Assembly: GCF_041260665.1 (NCBI RefSeq) | Contig: NZ_JBGCCT010000001.1 | Coordinates: 124,001-188,000 of the forward strand | DNA from: Catenulispora sp. GP43 | Lineage (GTDB): Bacteria > Actinomycetota > Actinomycetes > Streptomycetales > Catenulisporaceae | Direction of reading: 5' to 3' | Length of the DNA stretch: 64,000 nt | Shown here: piece after piece, positions 43,738 to 53,024 of the stretch | How positions within the stretch are numbered: position 1 is the stretch's first letter | Layout of the letters: each line of letters starts with the position of its first letter | The notes under the pieces: model-generated | Seen by the model: only the letters and a program-made list of their open reading frames with translations | The model's database searches: none | What the model was told of the DNA's origin: nothing | Translations under genes and position numbers: made by a program

Positions 43738-44560
43738 ACGAAGCCAGCATCCGCAGCGAGTCCGCGGTCGGCGACCCCGGCGGCGCGGTGAAGACGATCA
43801 TCGTCAGGTCCGGATCCGCCGCGACCGACAGCGCCTGCCAGTCCAGCAGCATCGGGCCGGCCACCGGGTGCTCGAAGCTCTTGCGGAAGGTGTCGGTGGC
43901 CCGCACCTCGTGGCCGCCCCACCAGCGGCGGAAGTCCGGGTCGCGGTCCAGCAGCTCGCTGACCACCTCGGCCATCCGCCGGTCGCCCGGCATCAGGCCG
44001 ACGCTCATCCGCATCCGCGCCACGCTGACCGAGGCGACCTCCTCCCAGTTGCGGTGCATGCCCCGGACCCGCGGCTCCAGGAACAGCATGCGGATCATGT
44101 TCCGCTCGCGCGGCGGCATCTCGGCGAAGTCGAAGTACAGCGCCACCGCGAGCGCGTTCCAGGCCACGATGTCCCCGCGCGGATCGATGACCAGGACCGG
44201 GACGTCCCGCATGGCGTCCAGCAGGTGCCACACCAGCGGGCCGACGACCGTGCCGCCGGCCGGCTCGGCGGCGGTGCTCCGGGAGCGCGCCGGCGGCTGC
44301 GCCAGAATCCCCAGGTAGGTGCGCTCGGCGTCGGTCAGGCGCAGCGCGGTGGCGATCCCGTTCAGCACGCTGTCCGAGGCCGTGGTGACGCGGCCCTGCT
44401 CCAGGCGCGTGTAGTGGTCCACGCTCATGGCCGCCAGATGCGCCACCTCCTCCCGGCGGAGCCCTCTGACGCGCCGCGGGTTCCCGACCGCGGGCAGCCC
44501 CACGGACTCCGGCGCCACGGCCGCACGCTTCGACTTGAGGAAATCACCGAGCTCGCTCAC
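43724..44560 (-). CDS. XRE/MmyB-like transcriptional regulator
   Basis: A 278-aa paralogue of the regulator at 16848. The HTH domain has GLRREEVAHLAAMSVDHYTRLEQGR. The MmyB-like ligand domain has DIVAWNALAVALYFDFAEMPPRERN and WGGHEVRATDTFRKSFEHPVAG. GTG 44560 has GGAGGGG upstream. It is divergent from a GlcG/HbpS-like gene at 44663, its most likely target. Confidence 0.88.
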   Translation of the reverse strand: MSELGDFLKSKRAAVAPESVGLPAVGNPRRVRGLRREEVAHLAAMSVDHYTRLEQGRVTTASDSVLNGIATALRLTDAERTYLGILAQPPARSRSTAAEPAGGTVVGPLVWHLLDAMRDVPVLVIDPRGDIVAWNALAVALYFDFAEMPPRERNMIRMLFLEPRVRGMHRNWEEVASVSVARMRMSVGLMPGDRRMAEVVSELLDRDPDFRRWWGGHEVRATDTFRKSFEHPVAGPMLLDWQALSVAADPDLTMIVFTAPPGSPTADSLRMLASWAAG

Positions 44561-44662
44561 CCCTCCAGCATCGCATCCGGGCCGCGCGCGTTCCTGGGGC
44601 CGCCGTCCCCAGGAACAGGTGAGCTCTGGTTGCCCAGGCCGGCCCGGACGACGCTGGACGCC

Positions 44663-45064
44663 ATGAGCATTCTGAACCTCGAAACCACTGCCCGTATCGT
44701 CGCCGCCGGCCAGGAGGCCGCCGCCGGGATCGGCGTCGCCATGTGCATCGCGATCGTCGACACCGCCGGGAACCTCGTGGCCTTCCAGCGTATGGACGGA
44801 GCCTGGCTGGGCTCCGTCGACATCGCCCAGCGCAAGGCGCGGACCTCCGCGCTGTTCCCGATGCCGAGCGCGGTGCTCGGCGAGATGTCCCAGCCCGGCG
44901 GCCCGATCTACGGCGTCGAGGCCACCAACGGCGGGCTGGTGTCCTTCGGCGGCGGCCTGCCGCTGGCCGCCGCCGACGGCACCGTGATCGGCGCGGTCGG
45001 CGTCTCCGGCGGCATGGTCGACCAGGACGTGGCCGTCGCCGAGGCGGTCGCCAAGGCGGTCTGA
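44663..45064 (+). CDS. GlcG/HbpS-like protein (DUF336)
   Basis: A 133-aa protein of the GlcG_HbpS fold: EAAAGIGVAMCIAIVDTAGNLVAFQRMDGAWLGSVDIAQRKARTSALF (residues about 17-64) and the glycine-rich GVSGGMVDQDVAVAEA end. Family members bind haem (HbpS) or act as small auxiliary proteins of the glycolate locus. No signal peptide is present, unlike HbpS. ATG 44663 lacks a clear ribosome-binding site. It is followed by a strong terminator. Confidence 0.82.
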   Translation: MSILNLETTARIVAAGQEAAAGIGVAMCIAIVDTAGNLVAFQRMDGAWLGSVDIAQRKARTSALFPMPSAVLGEMSQPGGPIYGVEATNGGLVSFGGGLPLAAADGTVIGAVGVSGGMVDQDVAVAEAVAKAV

Positions 45065-45083
45065 GGCACCTGTCCGTGAAAGC

Positions 45084-45116
45084 AGTGAGGGCCTTCCGTA
45101 ACGGAAGGCCCTCACT
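45084..45116. terminator. Bidirectional terminator
   Basis: AGTGAGGGCCTTCC-GTAAC-GGAAGGCCCTCACT, a perfect 14-bp stem starting 20 nt after the GlcG-like gene. It overlaps the stop codon of the pseudogene on the other strand. Confidence 0.85.
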
Positions 45117-45531
45117 TATGGCGTCTTCGCGAGCTGGTGGCCGGAGGCGTCATACGCCTTGGCGCCGCTGGACTGGACACCAGGGGCGAGGAACGTGACG
45201 ACGAACGAGTGTCCGCCGATCCGGACCGGGTCGAGATGGACGGTGTTCCCGTCCGACTTCATGACGTCCACGTGGTCCACCGCGGTATTCACCTCGGCCA
45301 GCAGCAGCACCTGCTCACCGAACGGGTAGGACCGCAACGACAGGGCGGTCGCGGCCGGCGGGGTCACCGAGTGACAATCGGGACCGTAGCCCGTGGCACC
45401 GCCCATGCCCGGCGGCGCCGTCAGCAGGTAGCACAAGTGAGGCCGTAGGCGAACCGGACAAGCGCCGGCCAGCGTCCGATCGCGAACTCGCGGAACTCGG
45501 CCTCCGCCTCGCTGTTCGGTTGGTCGGTCAT
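45116..45531 (-). pseudogene. Deletion remnant of a SigE-family sigma gene fused to the end of its membrane partner
   Basis: From ATG 45531 the frame reads MTDQPNSEAEAEFREFAIG, then ends WPALVRFAYGLT, a sigma region 2 start like that of SigE-family factors. It stops at 45421 after 36 codons. From 45436 another frame runs 106 codons to a TAA at 45116 and looks like the secreted C-terminal half of a membrane protein (CYLLTAPPGMGG, ending ASGHQLAKTP). The two fragments meet out of frame. The simplest reading is one deletion that removed the rest of the sigma gene and the N-terminal half of the coupled membrane gene. The intact pair at 5707-7054 has the same order. Confidence 0.65.
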
Positions 45532-45569
45532 GACACCCAAGACAGCAAGATGCCGGCAGATCGTTGCAT

Positions 45570-45607
45570 GCCTATAAGGGCCCTCCTTCAGGAGGGCCCT
45601 TATAGGC
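45570..45607 (-). terminator. Terminator of rimP-nusA
   Basis: A 17-bp perfect stem (GCCTATAAGGGCCCTCC and complement) with loop TTCA, 7 nt beyond the nusA stop. It is the longest perfect hairpin seen in the window and should end transcription before the inserted island. Confidence 0.85.
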
Positions 45608-45613
45608 AGCTCG

Positions 45614-46591
45614 CTACTGCTCCGTCGCCGGCTCCGCGTCCGAGCGGATGTCGATGCGCCACCCGGTCAGCCGCGCCGCCAGCCGCGCGTTCTGGCCCTC
45701 CTTGCCGATGGCAAGCGACAGCTGGAAGTCCGGGACGATCACCCGGGCGCTGCGCTGGTCCAGGTCCACGACCTGGACCTTGGACACCCGGGCCGGGGAC
45801 AGCGCGTTGCCGACCATCTCGGCCGGGTCGTCGGACCAGTCGACGATGTCGATCTTCTCGCCGTGCAGCTCGGCCATCACGTTGCGCACCCGCGCGCCCA
45901 TCGGGCCGATGCAGGCGCCCTTGGCGTTCACCCCGGCCCGGTGCGAGCGGACCGCGATCTTGGTGCGGTGGCCGGCCTCGCGGGCGATCGCGGTGATCTC
46001 CACCGCGCCCTCGGCGATCTCCGGGACCTCCAGCGCGAACAGCTTCTTCACCAGGTCCGGGTGGGTGCGCGAGAGCGTCACCTGGGGACCGCGCTGGCCG
46101 CGGCGGACGTCCACCACGTAGCACTTGAGGCGCTCGCCGTGCCGGTACTCCTCGCCGGGGACCTGCTCGGCGGCCGGGAGCGTGCCCTCGATCTTGCCGA
46201 TGTTCACCAGCACCGCGCGCGGGTCGCGGCCCTGCTGCACCACACCGGTGATCAGGTCGCCCTTGCGGCCGGAGAACTCGCCGAAGGTCTGTTCGTCCTC
46301 GTGGTCCCGCAGCCGCTGCAGGATCACCTGCTTGGCGGTGGTGGAGGCGATGCGGCCGAACTCGCTCGGGGTGTCGTCGTACTCCCGGGTGGTGCCGTCC
46401 TCGATCTCCTCCACGGCCCACACGGTGACGTGGCCGCTGGCCCGGTCGACCTGGACCCGGGCCCGGGCCTTGGCCCCGTCGGTGCGCTTGTAGGCGATCA
46501 GCAGCGCGGCCTCGATGTCCTCGACCAGCTTGTCGAAGGGGATCCCGCGGTCCTTCTCCAGGTCGCGCAATGCACTCGTGGGGATGTCCAT
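45614..46591 (-). CDS. nusA: Transcription termination/antitermination factor NusA
   Basis: A 325-aa protein with the N-terminal RNA-polymerase-binding domain ([26 protein letters not shown]), an S1 domain ([34 protein letters not shown]) and two KH domains. The KH domains contain [23 protein letters not shown] and [19 protein letters not shown]. No E. coli-type acidic repeats are present, as is usual for actinobacteria. ATG 46591 lies 6 nt after rimP. ylxR-infB, normally next, are 3.6 kb away. Confidence 0.95.
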   Translation of the reverse strand: MDIPTSALRDLEKDRGIPFDKLVEDIEAALLIAYKRTDGAKARARVQVDRASGHVTVWAVEEIEDGTTREYDDTPSEFGRIASTTAKQVILQRLRDHEDEQTFGEFSGRKGDLITGVVQQGRDPRAVLVNIGKIEGTLPAAEQVPGEEYRHGERLKCYVVDVRRGQRGPQVTLSRTHPDLVKKLFALEVPEIAEGAVEITAIAREAGHRTKIAVRSHRAGVNAKGACIGPMGARVRNVMAELHGEKIDIVDWSDDPAEMVGNALSPARVSKVQVVDLDQRSARVIVPDFQLSLAIGKEGQNARLAARLTGWRIDIRSDAEPATEQ

Positions 46592-46596
46592 GGTCG

Positions 46597-47181
46597 TCAG
46601 CCCTCCTCGTCCTCGTCGACGTCCTCGATGGCGGCGGCGTCGTCCTCGATGGCGGCGTCGTCCTCGTCGTCCTTGCGGTTGAACTCGATCTCCACACGCG
46701 CCTTGGCGACCTCGGCGAACGCCAGCCGCCGCTCCTGCGTGGCCGACGGCTGGCCCTTCTTCTTGCCGGGCACCTCGACCTCCAGCAGCACGCCGTCCTC
46801 GTCGCCGTCGAGGATCCGGCCGGTGAGGTCGCCGCCGTCGCGCAGGACCGCGCGCACCAGCCGGCCCTTGGCCCGGCGCCAGTGCTTGGGCTCGGTCAGC
46901 GGCCGGTCGGTACCCGGGGATCCGACCTCCAGCACGTAGGGCTCCTCGCCCATGACCGCTACGCCCTCGGGGCTGTCGAGCACGTCGGAGACCACCCGGG
47001 TGATGTCGGAGACCGCGTCCAGCGACACACCGTCGTCGCCGTCGACCACGACCTCGACGCGGCGCCGCCGGGCCACCTGCGAGACGCGGACCGCCTCGAG
47101 GTCGTAGCCGGCGGCGGTGACGACCGGTTCCAGCAGCGCTTGCAACCGGTCCGCCGGGGATCCGGATCGGGGGGTGCTCAT
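46597..47181 (-). CDS. rimP: Ribosome maturation factor RimP
   Basis: A 194-aa 30S assembly factor. It has [43 protein letters not shown] and [32 protein letters not shown] 47181 has AAGGAG 5 nt upstream, and the longer frame to 47274 is unlikely. The C-terminal 25 residues are almost wholly acidic ([20 protein letters not shown]), an exaggerated form of an actinobacterial feature. Confidence 0.94.
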   Translation of the reverse strand: MSTPRSGSPADRLQALLEPVVTAAGYDLEAVRVSQVARRRRVEVVVDGDDGVSLDAVSDITRVVSDVLDSPEGVAVMGEEPYVLEVGSPGTDRPLTEPKHWRRAKGRLVRAVLRDGGDLTGRILDGDEDGVLLEVEVPGKKKGQPSATQERRLAFAEVAKARVEIEFNRKDDEDDAAIEDDAAAIEDVDEDEEG

Positions 47182-47297
47182 CGTTCTCCTTGTGCAGTTG
47201 TCGTGCAGTTGTCGGCCGTCGTGCCGTCGCTTCGTAGCCAACACAGTATCCGTTCCGCGCCGGGGCGCGCTCACGTCGCCACGGCCCCGGGAATCGC

Positions 47298-47303
47298 TAC
47301 AAT
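47298..47303 (+). promoter_or_regulatory. -10 element of a leaderless gene
   Basis: TACAAT, 6 nt before GTG 47310, with no ribosome-binding site. It is the best consensus match of the seven such boxes in the window. Confidence 0.65.
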
Positions 47304-47309
47304 TTGCCG

Positions 47310-47843
47310 GTGACCTGGGTGCCCGTGGAGCTGACGAGACGCACGATGCTCACTGTTACGGGTGTGGCACTGTTAGGCGCGTGTGCCTCGCCTGCCGAAA
47401 CCCGCAGTTCCGAGAGCTCTTCGGGTGAACCGGTGCCGGCCGGACACACGGACCCGGTGCGGGACCGCGCCCTGGCCGCCGAGGCCGACCTGGTCTCGAG
47501 GTACGACGCCGCCTTGGCGCTGCCTTCCGTGGCCGCCGACAGTACCCTCACCGCGAAGCTCACGGCGATCCGCGCGGAGCACGCCGCCCACGCCGCCGCG
47601 ATAAAGCAGGGCTATACGCCGCCCTCCACTCCGACTCCGACGCCCTCATCGGGTTCGGGGGCGCCGCCCGCCACGACGGACGCGAAGAGCACCGTGGCGG
47701 CGCTGGCCGGAGCGGAGCAGAACGCCGCGAGCAAACGGACGGCGGACATCCTGGCCGCCGACGGCACGACCGCCATGCTGCTGGCATCCATCGCCGCCGC
47801 CGAGTCCGGCCACGCGGCCCTGCTCCAGGGAGGCTCCGCATGA
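47310..47843 (+). CDS. Putative Tat-type lipoprotein beside a ferritin-like gene
   Basis: A 177-aa protein starting at GTG 47310. A twin-arginine motif TRRTML leads a hydrophobic stretch ending at lipobox LLGAC (Cys25). A helical, Ala-rich domain has RDRALAAEADLVSRYDAALA and AEHAAHAAAI, a Pro/Thr/Ser linker follows, then a second helical part. It resembles one half of a ferritin-like bundle. Its last 4 nt overlap the next gene, and the pair lies between proS and rimP, as in other actinobacteria. The function is unknown. Confidence 0.72.
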   Translation: MTWVPVELTRRTMLTVTGVALLGACASPAETRSSESSSGEPVPAGHTDPVRDRALAAEADLVSRYDAALALPSVAADSTLTAKLTAIRAEHAAHAAAIKQGYTPPSTPTPTPSSGSGAPPATTDAKSTVAALAGAEQNAASKRTADILAADGTTAMLLASIAAAESGHAALLQGGSA

Positions 47844-48247
47844 GCGCGCTTCAGACCGCTCTGGGGAACGAGTACGCCGCGGTGTACGGATACGGAGTCC
47901 TGGCAGTCCACCTCGTCGGCGCCCAAAGGGCCGCCGCGCAGAACGCCTACGACACCCATAGGGCGCGCCGGGACATCCTCATCGGACTGATCGAGGCACA
48001 GGGCGACAAGCCCGTCGCTGCGGCGCCCGCTTATGCGATCCCCTTCCCGGTGAACACCGCGGCGGATGCCACACGGTTGGCCACGCAGTTGGAGGAGCGG
48101 CTCGGCGCCTCTTATGCGGACGTCGTCCAGTCCTCCAGCGGGGACACCCGGCGAACCGGACTGGAGTGGCTGACGGACTCCGCCGTCCGCGCAGTGCGCT
48201 GGCGTGGGAGCTCTGTAGCGTTCCCGGGACTGCCCGAACGGGCCTGA
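47840..48247 (+). CDS. Ferritin-like DUF4439 protein
   Basis: A 135-aa four-helix protein. It has LQTALGNEYAAVYGYGVLAVHL (Glu and His in ferritin-like spacing), AYDTHRARRDILIGLIEAQG and AVRWRGSSVAFPGLPE. It is translationally coupled to the lipoprotein (ATGA overlap). Family members are conserved next to rimP and have no proven activity. Iron binding is inferred from the fold only. Confidence 0.8.
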   Translation: MSALQTALGNEYAAVYGYGVLAVHLVGAQRAAAQNAYDTHRARRDILIGLIEAQGDKPVAAAPAYAIPFPVNTAADATRLATQLEERLGASYADVVQSSSGDTRRTGLEWLTDSAVRAVRWRGSSVAFPGLPERA

Positions 48248-48273
48248 CCCGGGAGAACTCGACCGGGAACACA

Positions 48274-48295
48274 GGCCCGGGGGATGTCCCGGGCC
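48274..48295. terminator. Bidirectional terminator
   Basis: GGCCCGGG-GGATGT-CCCGGGCC, an 8-bp stem between the convergent ferritin-like and kinase genes. Confidence 0.65.
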
Positions 48296-48312
48296 GGCAA
48301 CTCCTCAGGGAA

Positions 48313-49914
48313 TCAGTCCTGTCCGCCGCTCAGCGCGTCGGAGAAGTCCTGCAGCTCACCGGACAGGGTGGAGTCCACCGCTTCGGAGAGCAGCCCCTGC
48401 ACCTGGTCGTCGTTGATCTTCGAGCCCAGACTGTCGAGCTTGTTCTGCAGATCGTGCACGGTGCGGCCCTTCATGCCGTGCGCCTTCGCCTGCTGCGCCG
48501 CCTTCTCCGCGTCGGCCAGCGAGCTCTGCAGATCGCGCCCCGTGGTGGGGTCCATCGTCACCGCGCCCTGCGCGATGTAGCCGTCGATCTGGGCCGCCAT
48601 CGCCTGCAGGTAGCCGACCGGGTCCGCCTTCGGGTCCATGGTCGGCGCGTTCGTGGAGGCCGGGTTGCTGGAGGAGGTGGTCGGCGCGCCCGACGGCGAC
48701 GTGCCCGAGCCGGACGGCGCGGTCGCGGACCCGCTCGGGGTGCTCGCGGTGATCCCCGGCGGAGGGGCGGACGTGCTCCGCTTCTCCGCCTGCGAGCCCT
48801 TCATGAAGACCGCGGTGCCGGCCGCCGCGATGAACGCGATGACCAGAGCGCCGAGGACCATCCAGATCCAGTTCCAGCGGCGCGGGGGCGGCGGCCTGGG
48901 GAACGTCGGCTGGGCCGGGTAGGAGCCGCCGTCATCGTCGTCGTGGGGGACGCTCTGCGCGGGGACGCGGGGCCCCATGTACGCGGGCTGCTCCTGGGCG
49001 GCCAGGTAGGACGGCGGCGGGGCGGCCTCGTACGGCTGCATCACCATCGTCCGGTTCGCCGGCGGCCGCGCCATGCCGGGGATCTCGGCCGGGGCGCCGC
49101 GCAGTTCCAGGACAGCTGCCACGGTCGCCGCGGCCGGCCGCTCCATGGGGTCCTTGGCCATGCACTGCCGGTAGATCCCGGCTATCTGCGGGGGCAGGCC
49201 GGCCGTCGGCAGCGGCGGCGGGAGCTTGTGCAGGTGCGCCTTGACCACGTCGTCGACCGTCGCGCCCTCGAACGGCGCGCGGCCGGTGACGCACCAGTAG
49301 AGGATGCAGCCGAGCGCGTACACGTCGGAGGCGGGCAGCGCCCCGCGTCCGGTCAGCTGCTCCGGCGCCATGCACACCGGCGTGCCGACCACCAGGCCGG
49401 TGCGCGCGTCGGTGTCGGAGGAGGCCTGCGCGATGCCGAAGTCCAGGAGCTTGACCCCGTCGGACATCAGCATGACGTTGCCGGGCTTCAGGTCGCGGTG
49501 GATGATGCCGACCTGGTGCACCGCCTCCAGCGCGCTCGCCAGCTGCGCGCAGGCCAGCCGGGCGTCGTTCTCGATCAGCGGGCCCTGCTCCAGCCGGTCC
49601 TCCAGGTTCAGCCCGGCCAGCAGCTCGGTGACCAGCACCGGCTGGAAGTCGCCGGCCCCGTCCTGCCACTCGATGTAGTCGAAGACCGTGGTCACCCGCG
49701 GATGCGACAGCCGCGCCAGGGCCAGCGCCTCCCGCCGCAGCTGCTCACGGCCCGCCGGGTTCGCGGCCGCGCCGCCGTGCAGCAGCTTGACGGCGACCAG
49801 CCGGTCCAGGCTCGAGTCCTGCGCCTCCCAGACGACCGCGCTGCTGCCCGACCCCAGGGGGCGGGTCAGGCGGTAGCGCTCGGCTATGACGGTGCCGGGG
49901 GTCGGTGCATCCAT
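48313..49914 (-). CDS. Eukaryotic-type Ser/Thr protein kinase
   Basis: A 533-aa membrane kinase. Gly-loop LGSGSSAVVW, the ATP-binding Lys in VAVKLLHGG, catalytic loop HRDLKPGNVML, DFGIAQA and MAPEQ are all intact in residues about 10-280. A Pro-rich juxtamembrane region is followed by one membrane helix (WNWIWMVLGALVIAFIAAAGTA) and an extracellular Ser/Thr linker. A helical domain of about 110 aa ends the protein. No PASTA repeats are present, so it does not sense muropeptides in the PknB manner. ATG 49914. The substrate is unknown. Confidence 0.9.
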   Translation of the reverse strand: MDAPTPGTVIAERYRLTRPLGSGSSAVVWEAQDSSLDRLVAVKLLHGGAAANPAGREQLRREALALARLSHPRVTTVFDYIEWQDGAGDFQPVLVTELLAGLNLEDRLEQGPLIENDARLACAQLASALEAVHQVGIIHRDLKPGNVMLMSDGVKLLDFGIAQASSDTDARTGLVVGTPVCMAPEQLTGRGALPASDVYALGCILYWCVTGRAPFEGATVDDVVKAHLHKLPPPLPTAGLPPQIAGIYRQCMAKDPMERPAAATVAAVLELRGAPAEIPGMARPPANRTMVMQPYEAAPPPSYLAAQEQPAYMGPRVPAQSVPHDDDDGGSYPAQPTFPRPPPPRRWNWIWMVLGALVIAFIAAAGTAVFMKGSQAEKRSTSAPPPGITASTPSGSATAPSGSGTSPSGAPTTSSSNPASTNAPTMDPKADPVGYLQAMAAQIDGYIAQGAVTMDPTTGRDLQSSLADAEKAAQQAKAHGMKGRTVHDLQNKLDSLGSKINDDQVQGLLSEAVDSTLSGELQDFSDALSGGQD

Positions 49915-49997
49915 GGAGGTGATTATTGCGCGTCACTCCTACCGAGCGGCGCCGTGTCGACCGTGATCCAATCGTGCGCTCAGCGGACGACACACGC

Positions 49998-50020
49998 CGC
50001 CGCCGGAGGACTCCCGGCGG
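49998..50020 (-). terminator. Hairpin beyond proS
   Basis: GCCGCCGG-AGGACTC-CCGGCGGC, an 8-bp stem 26 nt after the proS stop. Confidence 0.55.
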
Positions 50021-50046
50021 CAGCGTGCCTCACACGCGGCCGCGGC

Positions 50047-51795
50047 TCAGCCGCGCACCAGCGCGTGCACGTGCTCGACCAGGTCCGGCACCGCGACCTC
50101 GGTCTTCTCGCCGCTCTGGCGGTCGCGGACCTCCACGACCCCGTCGGCGAGGTTCCTGCCGACCACGACGATGGTCGGGATGCCGATCAGCTCGGCGTCC
50201 TTGAACTTCACGCCGGGCGAGACGCTGCCCATGCGGTCGTCGTACAGGACCCGGACGCCGCGCGCGCCGAGCTCCTCGGCGTAGCGGTTCGCGGTCTCGT
50301 AGATCGCCTGGTCCTTGCCGGCGGCCACGATGTGCACGTCGGCCGGGGCCACCTCGCGGGGCCAGACCAGCCCGAGCTCGTCGTGCAGCTGCTCGGCCAG
50401 GACCGCGACGGCCCGGGAGACGCCGACGCCGTAGCTGCCCATGGTGACGCGGACCGGCTTGCCGTCCTTGCCGAGCACGTCGAGCTTGGCCGCGTCGGCG
50501 TACTTGCGGCCGAGCTGGAAGATGTGGCCGATCTCGATGCCCCGGTCGATGGACAGCTCGTGGCCGCAGCGCGGGCACAGGTCGCCGGCGCGCACCTCGG
50601 CAGCCTCGACGGTGCCCTCGATGTCGAAGTCACGGCCGGCCACCGCGTAGGCGACGTGCTTGCCGGCCTCGTTGGCACCGGTCACCCAGGCGCTGCCGAC
50701 GGACACGCGCGGGTCGACCAGGTACTCGTACCCGGCCTCCTTCAGCCCGACCGGGCCGATGTAGCCGCGCACCAGCTTGGGGTGCTTGCCGAAGTCCTCG
50801 GCCTCGAACATCTCGACCTCGCCGGGGGCCACGGCGGCCTCCAGGCGCTTGAGGTCCACCTCGCGGTCGCCGGGCAGGCCGACGATCAGGACCTTCGGGT
50901 CCTTCACGCCGGGGTAGCGGACCTTGACCACGACGTTCTTCAGCGTGTCCTTGGCCTCGACGGCGATGCCCAGGCCGTTCACCACGGTGACCAGCGACTC
51001 GATGGTCGGGGTGTCAGGGGTGTCCAGGACCTGGAGCGCGGGCTGCGCGGAGGCGTCCTGCGGCGCGGCGACGGCGGTCTCAACGGCCTCGACGTTGGCC
51101 GCATAGCCGCAGTTGTGGCACGCCACATACGTGTCCTCGCCGGTGGGCGCGGTCGCGAGGAACTCCTCGGAGGCCGATCCGCCCATCGCGCCGGACACCG
51201 CCGAGACGATCTTGTACTTGATGCCGAGGCGCTCGAAGATCCGGATGTAGGTGTCCCGGTGCTGCGCGTAGGAGTGCTTCAGGCCCTCGTCGTCCAGGTC
51301 GAAGGAGTAGGAGTCCTTCATCAGGAACTCCCGGCCGCGCAGGATGCCGGCGCGCGGACGCGCCTCGTCGCGGTACTTGGTCTGGATCTGGTAGAGCGTG
51401 ACCGGCAGGTCCTTGTAGGACGACACCTCGCTCTTCACCATGTCGGTGAACATCTCCTCGTGCGTGGGGCCGAGGAGGTAGTCGTTGCCGCGGCGGTCCT
51501 GGAGACGGAACAGGTTGTCGCCGTACTCGGTCCAGCGGCCGGTCGTCTCGTAGTACTCGCGGGGCAGCAGGGCCGGGAACTGGACCTCCTGCCCGCCCAT
51601 CCGGTCCATCTCCTCGCGCACGACGCGGGTGACGTTCTCCAGCACCTGCTTGCCCAGGGGCAGCCAGGAGTAGATGCCGGGGGCGACCCGGCGGACGTAT
51701 CCACCACGGACCAAGAGCTTGTGGCTCGGGACCTCGGCGTCCGCCGGGTCCTCGCGCAGGGTTCGCAGGAACAGCGACGACATACGCCAGATCAC
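50047..51795 (-). CDS. proS: Prolyl-tRNA synthetase, bacterial type
   Basis: A 582-aa class II enzyme. Residues 1-30 hold [20 protein letters not shown]. The catalytic core has [26 protein letters not shown], and motif 2 [21 protein letters not shown]. An editing insertion between motifs 2 and 3 ([12 protein letters not shown] through AGDLCPRCG) removes mischarged Ala. A C-terminal anticodon domain follows ([12 protein letters not shown]). GTG 51795 is chosen because AAGGAG lies 6 nt upstream, and ATG 51783 is the alternative. Confidence 0.95.
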   Translation of the reverse strand: MIWRMSSLFLRTLREDPADAEVPSHKLLVRGGYVRRVAPGIYSWLPLGKQVLENVTRVVREEMDRMGGQEVQFPALLPREYYETTGRWTEYGDNLFRLQDRRGNDYLLGPTHEEMFTDMVKSEVSSYKDLPVTLYQIQTKYRDEARPRAGILRGREFLMKDSYSFDLDDEGLKHSYAQHRDTYIRIFERLGIKYKIVSAVSGAMGGSASEEFLATAPTGEDTYVACHNCGYAANVEAVETAVAAPQDASAQPALQVLDTPDTPTIESLVTVVNGLGIAVEAKDTLKNVVVKVRYPGVKDPKVLIVGLPGDREVDLKRLEAAVAPGEVEMFEAEDFGKHPKLVRGYIGPVGLKEAGYEYLVDPRVSVGSAWVTGANEAGKHVAYAVAGRDFDIEGTVEAAEVRAGDLCPRCGHELSIDRGIEIGHIFQLGRKYADAAKLDVLGKDGKPVRVTMGSYGVGVSRAVAVLAEQLHDELGLVWPREVAPADVHIVAAGKDQAIYETANRYAEELGARGVRVLYDDRMGSVSPGVKFKDAELIGIPTIVVVGRNLADGVVEVRDRQSGEKTEVAVPDLVEHVHALVRG

Positions 51796-51967
51796 GGAGT
51801 GCTCCTTGTGTTCGATCGGGTAAGGTGTCGCGCCAAACGAAAGCCGCGCCGGCGGACACTTCTGTCCTGCGAGGATATCCGGCTCGAGCGTGATCGCTTG
51901 CCGTTTGGCCCTTCGCACACGCCTTCAACAGCGCGTAAAGACCCTCCCGTATTCGCGGCGGGCGGGT

Positions 51968-51973
51968 TACCGT
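51968..51973 (+). promoter_or_regulatory. -10 element of a leaderless gene
   Basis: TACCGT, 6 nt before the ATG at 51980, with no ribosome-binding site. Confidence 0.5.
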
Positions 51974-51979
51974 GCCGAT

Positions 51980-52969
51980 ATGGCTGCGAAGACCCGGAAC
52001 GACGTCCTCCGGGTGAATATGGACCCGGCGCTCGGCGATGTGGCGCTGGCCGAGGCGCGGGACGCACTGGCATCCGGGGACTGGGGACCGGCGCGGGACG
52101 TCCTGGCCGAGACGCGCAGTGCGGTCGACGGACCGCAGTGGGACCGGCGCAGCCACCGGGTCCGCGTGCTGGCCGAAGCGGTGGCGAACTCCTCCTGGGT
52201 GGAGCGCTGGCAGGTGCTGGAGCCGGTGAACCCGGACGCCGCGCTACTACGGGCCCAGGTGGAGACGGTCCGCGCGCTGCGGGCGTCGCTGGCCGGCGGC
52301 CCCGGCCTGCCCGAGACCGCGGCCGAGGCCCTGGACCTGTGCACGCACGCCGCCGAGATGGCCCCGACGGACCCGACGCCGTGGGTGGTCATGCTCACAC
52401 TGGCGCGCGCCGCGGACCGCGGACGCCGCGGCGGGCACGACGAGTTCTGGCAGCGCTGGCAGCAGATGCGGACGCTGGACTCCTTCAACCGCGACGGCCA
52501 GCATGAGGCGCTGATGTATCTGTTCGGCGCATGGTGCGGCTCGCACCAGGAGATGTACGACTTCGCTTATTGGCTCGCCGGCGAAGCCCCGCCCGGATCT
52601 CCCCTGGCAGCACTCCCCCTGGTGGCGCACGCAGAAGTCTTCAGGACCGCGAACCTGGGAGTCCCCCGACAGCGCCAGGCGCCGCATGCGCACTGGTCGC
52701 GTGATCTGGTCACCGCAGATGTGGACCGCGTCCTGCACAGCTGGCTGGGCTCGGCGATAGAGCCGCACGCGCAGGCCGACCTGGACCGGAACTACCTGCT
52801 GCACGCGATGGTGTACTCGGGCCTGGTCGACACCGACGAGACCCGGGCCCTGTACGACGCCATCGGCTCGCACGCGATGCGCGTGCCGTGGTCCTACACA
52901 GGAGACCCGGCGGCCACTTTCCTGTACTGGCGCGACCAGGCGTTCCACGCGGATTCCGCACGTCGCTGA
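51980..52969 (+). CDS. Hypothetical protein, helical-repeat (TPR-like)
   Basis: A 329-aa soluble protein made of helix pairs rich in Ala, Leu and Trp (ALASGDWGPARDVLAETRSAV, CTHAAEMAPTDPTPWVVMLTLARA), reminiscent of TPR repeats. The middle contains FWQRWQQM and AWCGSHQEMYDFAYWLAGEAP. No catalytic motif is visible. Homologues occur across streptomycetes as conserved proteins of unknown function. The upstream longer frame to 51890 is not needed. It is divergent from proS. Confidence 0.72.
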   Translation: MAAKTRNDVLRVNMDPALGDVALAEARDALASGDWGPARDVLAETRSAVDGPQWDRRSHRVRVLAEAVANSSWVERWQVLEPVNPDAALLRAQVETVRALRASLAGGPGLPETAAEALDLCTHAAEMAPTDPTPWVVMLTLARAADRGRRGGHDEFWQRWQQMRTLDSFNRDGQHEALMYLFGAWCGSHQEMYDFAYWLAGEAPPGSPLAALPLVAHAEVFRTANLGVPRQRQAPHAHWSRDLVTADVDRVLHSWLGSAIEPHAQADLDRNYLLHAMVYSGLVDTDETRALYDAIGSHAMRVPWSYTGDPAATFLYWRDQAFHADSARR

Positions 52970-53024
52970 CGGCCTGGTCCGAATCCCGCTAGTAGTACGT
53001 CCTTCCCTGCGCGAGACTCGAAGC

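Noticed and set aside
51796-51970. T-box or other riboswitch ahead of proS
   Set aside because: No T-box bulge sequence or stem set could be seen, and the leader is short.
48166-52506. 1446-aa plus-strand frame across the kinase and proS genes
   Set aside because: It is antisense to two clear genes and has the His/Arg/Gly/Gln-rich composition of a shadow frame in high-GC DNA.
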